Shown: positions 8,141-17,395, numbered from the stretch's first letter. The stretch is 64,000 nucleotides of DNA from Salinicola halimionae (GCF_003206065.1 NZ_PZJQ01000004.1:432864-496863), one strand, 5' to 3'. Numbers and translations are program-made. The notes: generated from the letters alone by a model not told the origin.

Positions 8141-9499
8141 ATGAACGTCAACATGAATTTCCTGCAGGACCTGCTATCCAGTATCGGTCGCCGGACGCGT
8201 GGGCAGCATCTCTCCGGTGGCGAGGGCGCGCCCAGCAGTCTGGCGAGGCTGATGTCGGTGTGCGAGACGCTGATGCATCCTGGTGGTGAAGCTTCCCAGA
8301 TCCTGATCGCCCAGGAGGCGCTGGAGCGTTATGCCTCGCTCGACGACGCCGACCGTATCGCCTTCTTTCAGCTATTGGGCGAGCGTTATGCGGCGGAGCC
8401 AGAGGCCATCCATCAAGCTTACGCAGCTTACCGCGAGAACGAGGACAATGCCTGCCTGCAGCAGCTGTTCGCCGCTTGCGAGCCGCGACGACAACACCTG
8501 TTGCGCCGACTCAATCTCTGCCCGGGCGGCACTTACGAATTGGTCAAGATGCGCGCGGATCTTCTGCGCTGCCTCAAGACGAACCCGGAGCTGGCTCCCC
8601 TGGATGCCGATTTCGAACATCTCTTCGTCTCCTGGTTCAACCGCGGGTTTCTGGTGCTTGAGAGCATCGACTGGAACACGCCGGCCGCGGTACTCGAAAA
8701 GATCATTCGCTACGAGGCCGTTCACGCGATCGGCGACTGGTCCGATCTCCGTCGGCGCCTGGATCCCGAGGATCGTCACTGCTACGCCTTCTTCCACCCG
8801 GCGACCGGCGACGAGCCGCTGATCTTCGTCGAAGTGGCGCTGTGTCGCGGCATTCCCAACAACATCCAGACGATTCTCGAAGGTGGCGATGAAGTTCGCC
8901 CGGACGAGGCTGATACCGCAGCCTTCTACAGCATCAGCAACTGTCAGGCGGGTCTGCGCGGCATCTCCTTCGGTAATTTTCTGATCAAGCAGGTCGTACA
9001 GGAGCTCAAGCGCGAGCTACCCAATCTCGAAAAATTCGTGACGCTATCGCCGGTACCCGGTTTTGCCAAATGGCTGGCGGGTGAGCGCGAAAGCGGGACT
9101 TGCCAACTATCCGATGAGGCCGCCGAGGGCTTCGATGAAAGCCGCTGGGTGGAAAATGCCAAACTGCGCGAGAAGCTAACGCCCGAGCTTCGTAGCCTGG
9201 CGGCGCACTATCTGATCGACGTCAAGCGCGATAATGGCCTGCCATTGGATCCGGTTGCCCGCTTTCACCTCGGCAATGGTGCCAGTCTGCATCGACTGAA
9301 TTGGCCGGGGGACACTTCCGAAAACGGGCGCCGGCAGTCCCACGGCCTGATGGTCAATTATCTCTACGAGCTCGATCGTATCGAGCAGAATCATGAAGCG
9401 TTCAGTCGCGAGGGCACGGTGGTCTGCACCAGCGAAATCCGTCGTGAAGCCAAGCAAGGACGCTCACGTTGCCGCCACAGCGCTCGGTCCGACGCTTGA
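8141..9499 (+). CDS. matA: Malonyl-CoA decarboxylase
   Basis: A 452-residue cytosolic enzyme that converts malonyl-CoA to acetyl-CoA and CO2. It has an N-terminal helical domain (residues 1-170) and a C-terminal GNAT-like catalytic domain. Family markers include CPGGTYELVKMRADLL, LIFVEVALCRGIPNNIQTIL, and SISNCQAGLRGISFGNFLIK, which should hold the catalytic serine. VARFHLGNGASLHRLNWPGD contains the catalytic histidine, and NYLYEL follows near the end. The start is preceded by GAGAGGGCCGGC. It is the first gene of the malonate operon, with MatB 35 bp downstream. Together they turn imported malonate into acetyl-CoA. Confidence 0.93.
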   Translation: MNVNMNFLQDLLSSIGRRTRGQHLSGGEGAPSSLARLMSVCETLMHPGGEASQILIAQEALERYASLDDADRIAFFQLLGERYAAEPEAIHQAYAAYRENEDNACLQQLFAACEPRRQHLLRRLNLCPGGTYELVKMRADLLRCLKTNPELAPLDADFEHLFVSWFNRGFLVLESIDWNTPAAVLEKIIRYEAVHAIGDWSDLRRRLDPEDRHCYAFFHPATGDEPLIFVEVALCRGIPNNIQTILEGGDEVRPDEADTAAFYSISNCQAGLRGISFGNFLIKQVVQELKRELPNLEKFVTLSPVPGFAKWLAGERESGTCQLSDEAAEGFDESRWVENAKLREKLTPELRSLAAHYLIDVKRDNGLPLDPVARFHLGNGASLHRLNWPGDTSENGRRQSHGLMVNYLYELDRIEQNHEAFSREGTVVCTSEIRREAKQGRSRCRHSARSDA

Positions 9500-9534
9500 A
9501 CCTCACGAACGCACGTCACAGCAGGAGAGGTGGA

Positions 9535-11073
9535 ATGAACCATAATTTATATCTGCAATTCTCGGGAAATTTCGAGCGCAGTCCCGATAAGGTGCTGATC
9601 GATACACCCAGCGGCGAGCAGTATCGCTATCGCGACGTGCTTTCCACGTCACGGCGAATGGCGCAGGTGCTGCGCGAAAGCGGTGTGAAACCGGGTGATC
9701 GCGTTGTGGTTCAGGTCGATAAGAGCCCGCAGGCGATCATGCTGTATCTTGCCTGCCTGCAGAGAGGGGCGGTCTATCTACCGCTCAATACGGCCTATAC
9801 CGAAGCCGAAGTCGAGTATTTCCTGACCGATGCCGAGCCTCGGATTTATGTCTGCCGTCCGAATGATGTCGTTACCGCACAGCATTTGGCAAAGCGCTGT
9901 GGCGTACCGGTCGTCGAAAGCCTGGGTGCCGAAGCCGATGGCTCGTTGATGGAGCGGGTTGCCAGCGCCGGGGAAGACACCGACATTACCGAGCTCGACG
10001 CCAACGATCTGGCATCGATCCTGTATACCTCCGGCACCACCGGGCGCTCCAAGGGTGCCATGTTGAGCCACGGCAATCTTGCCGCCAACAGCCAGGCGCT
10101 GGCACAGACCTGGCGCTTCACCGCCGACGATCACCTGCTCCACGCGCTGCCCATCTTCCATACCCACGGGCTGTTCGTGGCATGCAATATCGTTCTGACG
10201 GTCGGCGCTTCGATGACCTTTCTGCCCAAACTCGATGCAGAGCAGCTGCTGGATCTGATGCCCCGCGCGACGGCTTTGATGGGCGTGCCGACGTTCTACA
10301 CCCGGCTGCTCGCCAGCCCACGGCTGAACAAGGAGACGACCGCCAACATGCGGCTGTTCGTTTCCGGTTCCGCGCCACTGTTGGCGGAGACCCACAAGGA
10401 ATTTCGCGAACGTACCGGTCACGCCATTCTCGAGCGCTACGGAATGACCGAAACCAACATGAATACTTCGAATCCTTACGATGGCGAGCGTCGTCCGGGA
10501 ACGGTTGGCTTTGCGTTGCCGGGTAGTGAAGTCCGCATTACCGACCGCGAGAACGGCGACACGATGCCGACGGGGGAGACCGGACTGGTGGAAGTTCGTG
10601 GTCCGAACGTTTTTCAGGGTTACTGGCGAATGCCGGAAAAAACCGCTTCGGAGTTTCGCGACGACGGCTTTTTCATCACCGGGGATCTCGGGCTGATCGA
10701 TGACGATGGCTATCTACACATCGTCGGACGCGACAAGGATCTAGTGATCTCCGGCGGCTACAACGTCTATCCCAAGGAGATCGAACAATGGATCGACGAG
10801 CTGCCACAGGTGGTGGAGTCGGCCGTCATCGGGGTAACTCATCCTGATCTTGGTGAGGGAGTGACCGCAGCCGTGGTGTTGAAGGCCGGCGAGTCGCTGG
10901 AGGAATCTCAAGTGCTGGCGGCGCTCCAAGACAAAGTGGCGCGCTACAAGCAGCCCAAGCGGGTGTTCTTCATCGATAGCCTGCCACGCAACGTCATGGG
11001 CAAGGTCCAGAAGAACGCGCTGCGCGAGCGCTACGCCGATATCTATATCAATGCCGAAACGACAAACTCTTGA
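9535..11073 (+). CDS. matB: Malonyl-CoA synthetase (malonate-CoA ligase)
   Basis: A 512-residue ANL-family ligase that makes malonyl-CoA from malonate, ATP and CoA. The ATP loop reads SILYTSGTTGRSKGAMLSHG, the adenine motif LERYGMTETNMNTSNPYDGE is the form usual in MatB, and the C-terminal domain holds GRDKDLVISGGYNVYPKEIE and PRNVMGKVQKNALR with the catalytic lysine. The start MNHNLYLQF was chosen because it follows AGGAGAGG at the right spacing; the frame extends 22 codons further back inside matA. The adjacent malonyl-CoA decarboxylase gives the pathway assignment. A more general dicarboxylate ligase is less likely in this context. Confidence 0.93.
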   Translation: MNHNLYLQFSGNFERSPDKVLIDTPSGEQYRYRDVLSTSRRMAQVLRESGVKPGDRVVVQVDKSPQAIMLYLACLQRGAVYLPLNTAYTEAEVEYFLTDAEPRIYVCRPNDVVTAQHLAKRCGVPVVESLGAEADGSLMERVASAGEDTDITELDANDLASILYTSGTTGRSKGAMLSHGNLAANSQALAQTWRFTADDHLLHALPIFHTHGLFVACNIVLTVGASMTFLPKLDAEQLLDLMPRATALMGVPTFYTRLLASPRLNKETTANMRLFVSGSAPLLAETHKEFRERTGHAILERYGMTETNMNTSNPYDGERRPGTVGFALPGSEVRITDRENGDTMPTGETGLVEVRGPNVFQGYWRMPEKTASEFRDDGFFITGDLGLIDDDGYLHIVGRDKDLVISGGYNVYPKEIEQWIDELPQVVESAVIGVTHPDLGEGVTAAVVLKAGESLEESQVLAALQDKVARYKQPKRVFFIDSLPRNVMGKVQKNALRERYADIYINAETTNS

Positions 11074-11290
11074 ACGATATTCGTTCGGAGGACATGGCTG
11101 CCGAAGACGACATCGCTTTCGTCGACGGGACGGCTGCATTTTCACCCCGCCGCGTGGGTAACGCGGCACAGCAGTCACCTCGCGTCAGGCGGTGATTGTC
11201 TCGATATACGCCAAGCTCCGATAACCGGGCCAACCATAACGACGTTTCTATAAAAAACGATCTATAACAATGCCCCAAGAGGTGATAACG

Positions 11291-11692
11291 ATGGTGATCT
11301 ACGGTGTAGCACTCCTAGCCGGCTGCATGCTGGCCGGGCTAATCATCGGCGACGTACTCGGCCAGTTGCTGGGAATCGACGCCAATCTGGGCGGTGTGGG
11401 TATTGCCATGCTGCTGTTGATCTTCGTGACCGGCTATCTCAAGGATCGTGGCAAATTGCCGGAAACGACTGAAAGCGGCATCACCTTCTGGAATGCGATG
11501 TACATTCCGATCGTTGTTGCCATGGCGGCGAGCCAGAACGTGGCGGCGGCATTCAGCGGTGGCATGGTAGCGATCCTGGCCGGTGTGCTTGCGGTCGTGC
11601 TGGGGTTGGCGCTAGTTCCCGTGCTGACCGGCAAGAAAGTCGACGACGCGAGCGCGCTCGAGTCGACCCCCACGACCCCTAGCAACCACTGA
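11291..11692 (+). CDS. madL: Malonate transporter subunit MadL
   Basis: A 133-residue protein with four membrane segments, starting MVIYGVALLAGCMLAGLIIG and containing GIDANLGGVGIAMLLLIFVT, the family's typical N-terminal half. MadL and MadM together form a sodium-coupled malonate importer, first described in Malonomonas. The ATG at 11291 is preferred to one 21 bases upstream because family members begin at this point and AGAGGTGATAACG precedes it. The C-terminal 20 residues are polar. It is separated from matB by about 217 bp, which could carry a promoter of its own, but direction and function place it in the same regulon. Confidence 0.9.
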   Translation: MVIYGVALLAGCMLAGLIIGDVLGQLLGIDANLGGVGIAMLLLIFVTGYLKDRGKLPETTESGITFWNAMYIPIVVAMAASQNVAAAFSGGMVAILAGVLAVVLGLALVPVLTGKKVDDASALESTPTTPSNH

Positions 11693-11706
11693 GCGAGGTA
11701 TTCGAC

Positions 11707-12468
11707 ATGAACGATTCCATTGTCTCTTTGGTCGACAAGTACCACTTGATCGCCGCTTTCGCCGTGGTCGGTCTCACCATGTACGTGGCCTACTGGATCA
11801 GCCGCAATCTGACGGCAGGACGCCTGCATGGCTCCGCGATCGCGATCATCATTGGCCTGGTTCTCGCCTATGTCGGAGGCGTATCTTCCGGTGGCAGCAA
11901 GGGGCTTTCGGACGTCACGCTGTTTTCCGGACTAGGACTGATGGGCGGTGGCATGCTGCGCGATCTGGCGATCATCGCTACCGCCTACGGGGTGCGGCTT
12001 CACGAAATCAAGAAAGCCGGCCTACGCGGCGTGATTGCGCTGTTCCTGGGCGTTCTCGTCTCGTTCGTTGCGGGGGCTGTCGTCGCGATTGGTTTCGGCT
12101 ACACCGACCCGGTCGACATCACGACGATCGCAGCGGGTGCCGTCACCTATATCGTCGGGCCGGTTACCGGCGCCACGCTGGGGGCGAGTTCGGAGGTGAT
12201 CGCATTATCGATCGCAGCCGGTCTGGTGAAGTCGATTTTGACCATGATCGCAACGCCGATGACCGCAAAGCTGATTGGCCTGGACAACCCGCGTTCGGCA
12301 ATGATCTTCGGTGGGCTGATCGGAACGACCAGTGGCGTTGCTGCAGGACTTGCGGCTACCGATGCGCGCCTGGTGCCCTATGGGGCGATGACCGCGACCT
12401 TTTATACCGGGCTGGGAATCCTGCTGGCACCTACCGTGCTGTTTCTCGCCGTGCGCGCGATCTTCTAG
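11707..12468 (+). CDS. madM: Malonate transporter subunit MadM
   Basis: A 253-residue protein with eight or nine hydrophobic segments. MNDSIVSLVDKYHLIAAF, then VGLTMYVAYWISRNLTAGRL, GLGLMGGGMLRDLAIIATAY, and GPVTGATLGASSEVIALSIA are typical of MadM. It follows madL by 14 bp with GAGCGAGG in between. MadL and MadM are both required for transport in characterised systems. The use of MadLM with MatAB is a mixed arrangement: classic mat operons use the MatC carrier, and mad operons use a biotin-dependent decarboxylase that is absent here. Confidence 0.9.
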   Translation: MNDSIVSLVDKYHLIAAFAVVGLTMYVAYWISRNLTAGRLHGSAIAIIIGLVLAYVGGVSSGGSKGLSDVTLFSGLGLMGGGMLRDLAIIATAYGVRLHEIKKAGLRGVIALFLGVLVSFVAGAVVAIGFGYTDPVDITTIAAGAVTYIVGPVTGATLGASSEVIALSIAAGLVKSILTMIATPMTAKLIGLDNPRSAMIFGGLIGTTSGVAAGLAATDARLVPYGAMTATFYTGLGILLAPTVLFLAVRAIF

Positions 12469-12596
12469 CTTCAGCCGATCTCCCCGGTTTTATCCTCACG
12501 GTCGTTTCCGAGGGTTGCCCGTCCGGGCGCCTAATGGCGCAGGCGCGCAACGAGGGAAAGGCAGTTGGCGATGGAAAACCCGGGTAGCGATGGAAA

Positions 12597-12621
12597 CGGC
12601 GGCCGACCCAGCGTCGGTCGC
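12597..12621 (-). terminator. Possible hairpin after the PAS-GGDEF gene
   Basis: GGCGGCCGAC and GTCGGTCGCC can pair as a 10-bp stem with one wobble around CCAGC in the convergent gap between madM and the PAS-GGDEF gene. No T-run is present, so the call is weak. Confidence 0.3.
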
Positions 12622-12626
12622 CGATT

Positions 12627-13994
12627 CTAGAGCGACGAGAATGCCTGATTGCAACACTGGCCGGGCCGGGAAATGGAAATCGGCGCAATGGCAACGCAAC
12701 TCCGGCCTGCGGACTTCGCCTGGTAGAGCGCCTGATCGATCTCCTCGAGCAGCCCTTTGGAGGTCTGATGGTGATGCTCGCCGACACCAGCGGAGAAACT
12801 CACGTGGAGATCGTATGTGCTCATTGGATGATGACGGAGCCGCTCGATAAGACGGTTCAACGTGGTCTGTGCCGAGAACCGGTCGATGCCGGGTAAGATC
12901 ATCATGAACTCCTCACCTCCCCAGCGAATGAAAGTGTCGCTCGAGCGCAATGACTCCCTAACGAGACGGCCGAATTCTATCAATATCGTGTCGCCGACAG
13001 GGTGGCCATACTGATCGTTGATCTCCTTGAAATAGTCCAGATCGAGCATGGCCACGGAAACCTTCTCGCCGTAGCGCTGACTACGCTCCAGCGCCTGTTC
13101 CAGTAGTTCGAGGCCAAAGCGGCGATTGTGCAGTCCCGTCAGGTCATCGCGCGTTGCCAGATACTCCAGGCGACGGTTCTTCTGTTCCAGGCGACGCTCG
13201 AGATTGCGTCGCTCGGTAATATCGACGAGGAAGGCAATGTGCTGGGGGCGACCAAGATCGTCCTGGCTGATCGTATCCTCGATGATGACGGTTCGCGTCG
13301 ACCCATCCCGCAGCAGAACTTCTACGGCGCGACGCTGATTCAAGGCTTCCGGGAAATTGGCGGCATGATGCTTATCGGCGGCCAGACGATGCTGTTGAGG
13401 CAACAGTTTGCGGAAATGGGCGTTGAGCAGGTCGCGCTCCGCATAGCCGAAGAAACGGCAAAAGGCGCGATTGACCAGGCGCAGATAACCCTCGGTGTCG
13501 ATAACGCACACTCCCATAGGCAGGTTGCCCAGCGTCTGATATAGGTGAGGTTGCGCTTGCGGCAGCAGACTTGGGGCGATATCGGCCGTCGCAATCTCGC
13601 CGATGGCAATCAGGACATGGCGCTCTTGGGCGCCTTCCGCGGGAGCATCCAGCGGCGAAACCTTGAGCTTGATGGATTGCAGTGGCTGCCGGTTTTGGCG
13701 GATATGGAAGTATTGCCATTGATGCGAAGCCTGTGACTCGCCCTCCAGCAGGGCCGGGTGTTCGCGCCCGGACGCCGGATATTGGCGCGCATCCAGCCAC
13801 TGCCAAGGATCGGCCGTCGGGAAACGATCACCCACCGGCAGCAGACGTTTCGCTGTCTCGTTGGCGTCGACCAGCAAGGGTACACCTGCATCGAGTCGAT
13901 AGATCAATGCCGCAATGTTGAGCGTGTCCAGCCCGTCCGCAGTGGATAAACTGTCCACAGCTTGCCGGGGTAACCGATTTTTCGAAGCAACCAT
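12627..13994 (-). CDS. PAS-GGDEF diguanylate cyclase
   Basis: A 455-residue soluble protein. Residues 20-135 look like a diverged PAS-type domain, and residues 145-270 are a clear PAS domain (LGNLPMGVCVIDTEGYLRLV, FCRFFGYAERDLL) ending in a coiled linker RRNLERRLEQKNRRLEYLAT. Residues 275-445 form the GGDEF domain: DDLTGLHNRRFG, LDLDYFKEINDQYGH and the active-site loop GGEEF at 359-363, all intact. It should therefore make c-di-GMP from GTP. No inhibitory-site RxxD was identified with confidence just before the loop. The gene is next to an EAL-domain gene in the same orientation, so synthesis and breakdown may be tuned together. The PAS ligand is unknown. Confidence 0.9.
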   Translation of the reverse strand: MVASKNRLPRQAVDSLSTADGLDTLNIAALIYRLDAGVPLLVDANETAKRLLPVGDRFPTADPWQWLDARQYPASGREHPALLEGESQASHQWQYFHIRQNRQPLQSIKLKVSPLDAPAEGAQERHVLIAIGEIATADIAPSLLPQAQPHLYQTLGNLPMGVCVIDTEGYLRLVNRAFCRFFGYAERDLLNAHFRKLLPQQHRLAADKHHAANFPEALNQRRAVEVLLRDGSTRTVIIEDTISQDDLGRPQHIAFLVDITERRNLERRLEQKNRRLEYLATRDDLTGLHNRRFGLELLEQALERSQRYGEKVSVAMLDLDYFKEINDQYGHPVGDTILIEFGRLVRESLRSSDTFIRWGGEEFMMILPGIDRFSAQTTLNRLIERLRHHPMSTYDLHVSFSAGVGEHHHQTSKGLLEEIDQALYQAKSAGRSCVAIAPISISRPGQCCNQAFSSL

Positions 13995-14050
13995 AAGCTA
14001 GGATACCGTGGTTCATACGGTGAAAAGAGTCGCCAGACGCGTCGAGACTG

Positions 14051-14827
14051 TTAGCGTTCACTCCGAACCAGCGCGAAACGCGAATCGGGGCAAATGGGTA
14101 ATTGTCCTGCAACCGGTCTGGCAAACCAGTATCCCTGCTGCTTGGCAATACCGTGGTGGTAGAGCCAGCGAGCTTCTTCTAATGTTTCGACCCCTTCGGC
14201 GACCAGTAGGATATCGAGCTGGTTGGCAAGGGCGATGATATGTTCGACAATTCTTTGTTGTCTGGGTGCTGCGTGAATATGACTGATCAGTTGGCGATCG
14301 ATTTTCAGCACATCGGGCGAGATGTCGATCAACAGATCGAGGTTGGCATGCCCGGATCCGAAATCATCCAGCGCGGTTTGCATCCCCATCGCACGATAGC
14401 TGTCGACGATATTCTGCAAATGGCGTCGATCCTTGACGCTCTCGGTTTCCGTAATCTCGAAGCAGAGTCTGCCGACCGGCCAGCCGACACGTTCCGCTGC
14501 CATCAGCGTCGCCTGAATACAGGCTTGTGGCTCGTAGACGGCGTTGGGGAGGAAGTTGATCGACAACATGCCGTGGGCGCCCAACTGGCAGGCTAGTTCG
14601 ATCGCTTTGACACGGCACGCTTGATCGAACCGGTAGAGCGTATTGGCGTCGACCCTTCCCAGTATCGATGCGGCAGACTCGCCTCCGACGCCTCTGACCA
14701 GCGCCTCATAGCCGTAAACCCGGCTCTGAGCGATATCGACTAATGGCTGAAAAGCCATGGTAAAATCGAAATCCAGCGGGGCATCGCAGCGTCCGCAAAG
14801 GCTTTCGTGTCTGGCGCAGCCCGGCAT
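14051..14827 (-). CDS. EAL-domain c-di-GMP phosphodiesterase with N-terminal Cys/His cluster
   Basis: A 258-residue protein made almost wholly of an EAL domain: YEALVRG, CFEITETESVKD, ALDDFGSGHANLDLL, VLKIDR, VAEGVE and QGYWFARP carry the metal and substrate residues, so activity (c-di-GMP to pGpG) is expected. The start at 14825-14827 has an excellent AAGGAGGA seven bases upstream; the frame is open further back without such a site. From this start the N-terminus holds C4, H7, C11 and C14, a possible small zinc site ahead of the catalytic domain. It is 56 bp upstream of the PAS-GGDEF gene in the same direction, so the two are probably co-transcribed. Confidence 0.88.
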   Translation of the reverse strand: MPGCARHESLCGRCDAPLDFDFTMAFQPLVDIAQSRVYGYEALVRGVGGESAASILGRVDANTLYRFDQACRVKAIELACQLGAHGMLSINFLPNAVYEPQACIQATLMAAERVGWPVGRLCFEITETESVKDRRHLQNIVDSYRAMGMQTALDDFGSGHANLDLLIDISPDVLKIDRQLISHIHAAPRQQRIVEHIIALANQLDILLVAEGVETLEEARWLYHHGIAKQQGYWFARPVAGQLPICPDSRFALVRSER

Positions 14828-14961
14828 TGCTGTCCTCCTTGACGACATGCACGGTGATGATCGACGCTGCCGGAAATGCGGTGAGGTTTCTCTCGGCAAG
14901 CTAACTAAGCTTAGATTACTTGACCGAAATCGAATAGCAGTGATTTAGCAGAAAAATGTGA

Positions 14962-15005
14962 AAGTCCCCAAACGCGCCGCCCAAGGGCGACGCGTTTGGG
15001 GACTT
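14962..15005 (-). terminator. Strong hairpin after the MFS gene
   Basis: A perfect 15-bp stem (14962-14976 with 14991-15005; AAGTCCCCAAACGCG on one arm) lies 40 bp downstream of the minus-strand MFS gene. It likely ends the carbohydrate operon and separates it from the EAL gene. Confidence 0.65.
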
Positions 15006-15044
15006 GACCTCGTCGTCTACTCGAGCGGCTTTTACGATTACGCG

Positions 15045-16247
15045 TCAGCGTTTTTCTCGGAACAGGATTACGAATAGCAGCATGATCGCCAGAGCGAAGA
15101 TTGCTGGAAAGCGCCAGATGGCATTCCAGTCATGCCCATTGGCGTGCACGTAGTGATCAGTGATCAAACCTGCCACCCAGAAGCCGATCAGCATGCCCAC
15201 CCCGTAGGTCGCCAGCGTGATCATGCCTTGCGCGGAACTCTTGAAGCGTTCTCCGGCCTGGGCGTCAGTATAGATCTGGCCCGAGACGAAGAAGAAGTCG
15301 TAGCAGACACCATGCAGGGCGATACCCAATATGAGCATCCAGAGGCGGCCGTCCGACGTGCCATAGGCGAACAGGCCATAACGAACCGCCCATGCCAGCA
15401 TGCCGATCAGCAGTGTCTTCTTGATCCCGAACCGGCGGATGAACAACGGCAGCAGCAGCATGAAGAGGACTTCGGAGATCTGGCCCAGCGTCATTTTTCC
15501 GGTGGGGTTGGCGACGCCAATCTCTGACAGAAACGGGTTGGCATTCTGGTAGTAGAACGCCAGCGGGATGCAAATCAGTATCGATGCCGCGAAGAAAATG
15601 GCGTAGTTGCGATCCTTCAATAGCGCGAGTGCATCGGTACCGATCATCTGCCCCAGGCTTGCCCCCGCGCCTTCACGGGCCTTGGGTGGCGTTGCTGGCA
15701 GGCTGAAGCTGTACAAGCCCAAGGCCAGAGAGGCGATGGCACACATCAGGAAAGTGTTGCGTAGTGCGCCAGAAGCGATCGCATCTGCCGCGTCCCAGGA
15801 AAAGAAATAGCTGATCATCAAGCCAGCGACGATCCAACCGATGGAACCCCACACACGTACCTTGCCGAACTCTAGTCCCGGATCGCGCATCTGGCGAAAG
15901 GCAACCGAATTGACCAGCGCCAGTGTCGGCATGTAGAGCACCATGTAGGCAAAGACCAGTGGGTAAAACGACGAGAAGTCCTGAGCGGTGTAGAGACCGT
16001 ACATCAGTAGCGCGCCAACCAGATGAAGGATGGCGAGAATTCGTTCGGCGTTGAAGAAGCGGTCGGCTATGAGGCCGATCACGAAGGGCGCAATGATCGC
16101 TCCCCAGGACTGGGTCGAGAAGGCCTGGCCGATTTCCCCGCCGCTGGCATCGAGCGTGGTGGCAAGAAAGGTGCCCAGCGTGACGAACCATCCCCCCCAG
16201 ATGAAGAACTCCAGAAACATCATGATGCTCAGGCGTAGCCGTATCAT
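15045..16247 (-). CDS. MFS transporter, nucleoside/H+ symporter-like, of the carbohydrate cassette
   Basis: A 400-residue carrier with about 12 membrane segments. The opening MIRLRLSIMMFLEFFIWGGW, then VTLGTFLATTLDASGGEIGQ, and later VRVWGSIGWIVAGLMISYFF are typical of the NupG-like nucleoside:H+ symporter family. Many members found next to sugar isomerase and Gfo/Idh genes probably carry sugars or polyols rather than nucleosides. It reads with the isomerase and dehydrogenase genes upstream (gap of 68 bp), so it is taken as their importer. The substrate is not known; a cyclitol or modified hexose is an inference from neighbours. Confidence 0.82.
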   Translation of the reverse strand: MIRLRLSIMMFLEFFIWGGWFVTLGTFLATTLDASGGEIGQAFSTQSWGAIIAPFVIGLIADRFFNAERILAILHLVGALLMYGLYTAQDFSSFYPLVFAYMVLYMPTLALVNSVAFRQMRDPGLEFGKVRVWGSIGWIVAGLMISYFFSWDAADAIASGALRNTFLMCAIASLALGLYSFSLPATPPKAREGAGASLGQMIGTDALALLKDRNYAIFFAASILICIPLAFYYQNANPFLSEIGVANPTGKMTLGQISEVLFMLLLPLFIRRFGIKKTLLIGMLAWAVRYGLFAYGTSDGRLWMLILGIALHGVCYDFFFVSGQIYTDAQAGERFKSSAQGMITLATYGVGMLIGFWVAGLITDHYVHANGHDWNAIWRFPAIFALAIMLLFVILFREKR

Positions 16248-16315
16248 GGCGTGGTTGCTCCCGATTTATCGTTTTTCTTAGAACCCGCTCGGGCTCCGGC
16301 GGCAGGCGTATGGCC

Positions 16316-17395
16316 TCACTCGAGGCCGAGTATCTTGCGGTTGCGGGCTGGACTTGCGTCGACGCCGGCGAAATCGTCGAAGGTACGTGAAGCACGATCG
16401 ATCATGTGGTTGTGAATGAAATCGACGCCTTCACGGGCTCCCTGGGCGGAATCCTTGAGGCAGCACTCCCACTCCAGCACGGCCCAGCCCTTGAAACCGT
16501 ACTGCGTCAACTTGCTGAAAATGGTCTTGAAATCGATCTGGCCATCGCCGAGCGACCGAAAGCGCCCAGGACGGTCGACCCAGCTCTGGTAACCGCCGTA
16601 GACGCCCGAGGCCGCACTCGGTGTGAACTCGGCATCCTTGACGTGGAACATGCCGATGCGCTCGTGGTAGCGATCAATGAAGCCGCGATAGTCGAGCTGC
16701 TGCAGCAGCAGGTGGCTAGGGTCATAAAGAATTTTGGCTCTAGGATGGTGATCCACTGCCTCGAGAAAGCGCTCGAAACTCGCACCATCATGCAGATCCT
16801 CGCCGGGATGGATCTCGAAGCAGAGATCGACTCCCGCTTCCTCGAAGCTATCGAGGATGGGGCGCCAGCGACGAGCCAGTTCGGCGAAGCCTTCTTCCAC
16901 CAGGCCGGCGGGACGCTGCGGCCAAGGGTAGACGAAGGGCCACAACAGGGCGCCTGAGAAGGTTGCGTGGGCTTTCAAGCCGAGTCGCTGACTGGCCTTG
17001 GCAGCAAGGTGCAACTGTTCGATTGCCCAGGCCGTGCGTGCCTCGGGGCGACCGCGCAGGTGAGGAGGAGCGAAGTCGTCGAACAATTCTCCGCACGCCG
17101 GATGGACGGCCACCAACTGCCCCTGGATATGGGTGGACAGTTCGCTGATTTCCACGCCGGCCGCTCGGCAACGTTCCTTGAGTTCGTCACAGTAATCCTG
17201 GCTTTCGGCCGCCAGAGCGAGATCCATGAGGCGAGGCTCGCCGCTGGGAATCTGAATACCGAAATATCCGGTATCGGCCGCCCACCGGGCAATGGAGTCG
17301 AGCGTGTCGAACGGTGGTTCATCGCTCACGAACTGGGCCAGGAAAATCCCGGGGCCCCGCATTTGACCGCTCGGCGCCGATAAATTGTCTGGCAT
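16316..17395 (-). CDS. Sugar phosphate isomerase/epimerase (xylose-isomerase-like TIM barrel)
   Basis: A 359-residue TIM-barrel protein of the AP-endonuclease-2/xylose-isomerase-like family (IolE/IolH relatives). The metal-site strands are visible: LCFEIHPGEDLHDG (Glu), KILYDPSHLLLQQLDY (Asp and His), IGMFHVKDAEF (His) and WAVLEWECCLKD (Glu). FSGALLWPFVYPWPQRP is typical of a subgroup found beside Gfo/Idh dehydrogenases. It should isomerise or epimerise, or dehydrate, a keto-sugar or inosose produced by the dehydrogenase next door. Its start is 30 bp after the dehydrogenase stop, so the pair is co-transcribed. Confidence 0.85.
   Translation of the reverse strand: MPDNLSAPSGQMRGPGIFLAQFVSDEPPFDTLDSIARWAADTGYFGIQIPSGEPRLMDLALAAESQDYCDELKERCRAAGVEISELSTHIQGQLVAVHPACGELFDDFAPPHLRGRPEARTAWAIEQLHLAAKASQRLGLKAHATFSGALLWPFVYPWPQRPAGLVEEGFAELARRWRPILDSFEEAGVDLCFEIHPGEDLHDGASFERFLEAVDHHPRAKILYDPSHLLLQQLDYRGFIDRYHERIGMFHVKDAEFTPSAASGVYGGYQSWVDRPGRFRSLGDGQIDFKTIFSKLTQYGFKGWAVLEWECCLKDSAQGAREGVDFIHNHMIDRASRTFDDFAGVDASPARNRKILGLE

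Noticed and set aside
14905-14914. CTAAGCTTAG palindrome upstream of the EAL gene
   Set aside because: Ten bases are too short to stand out by themselves, and no related half-site lies nearby.
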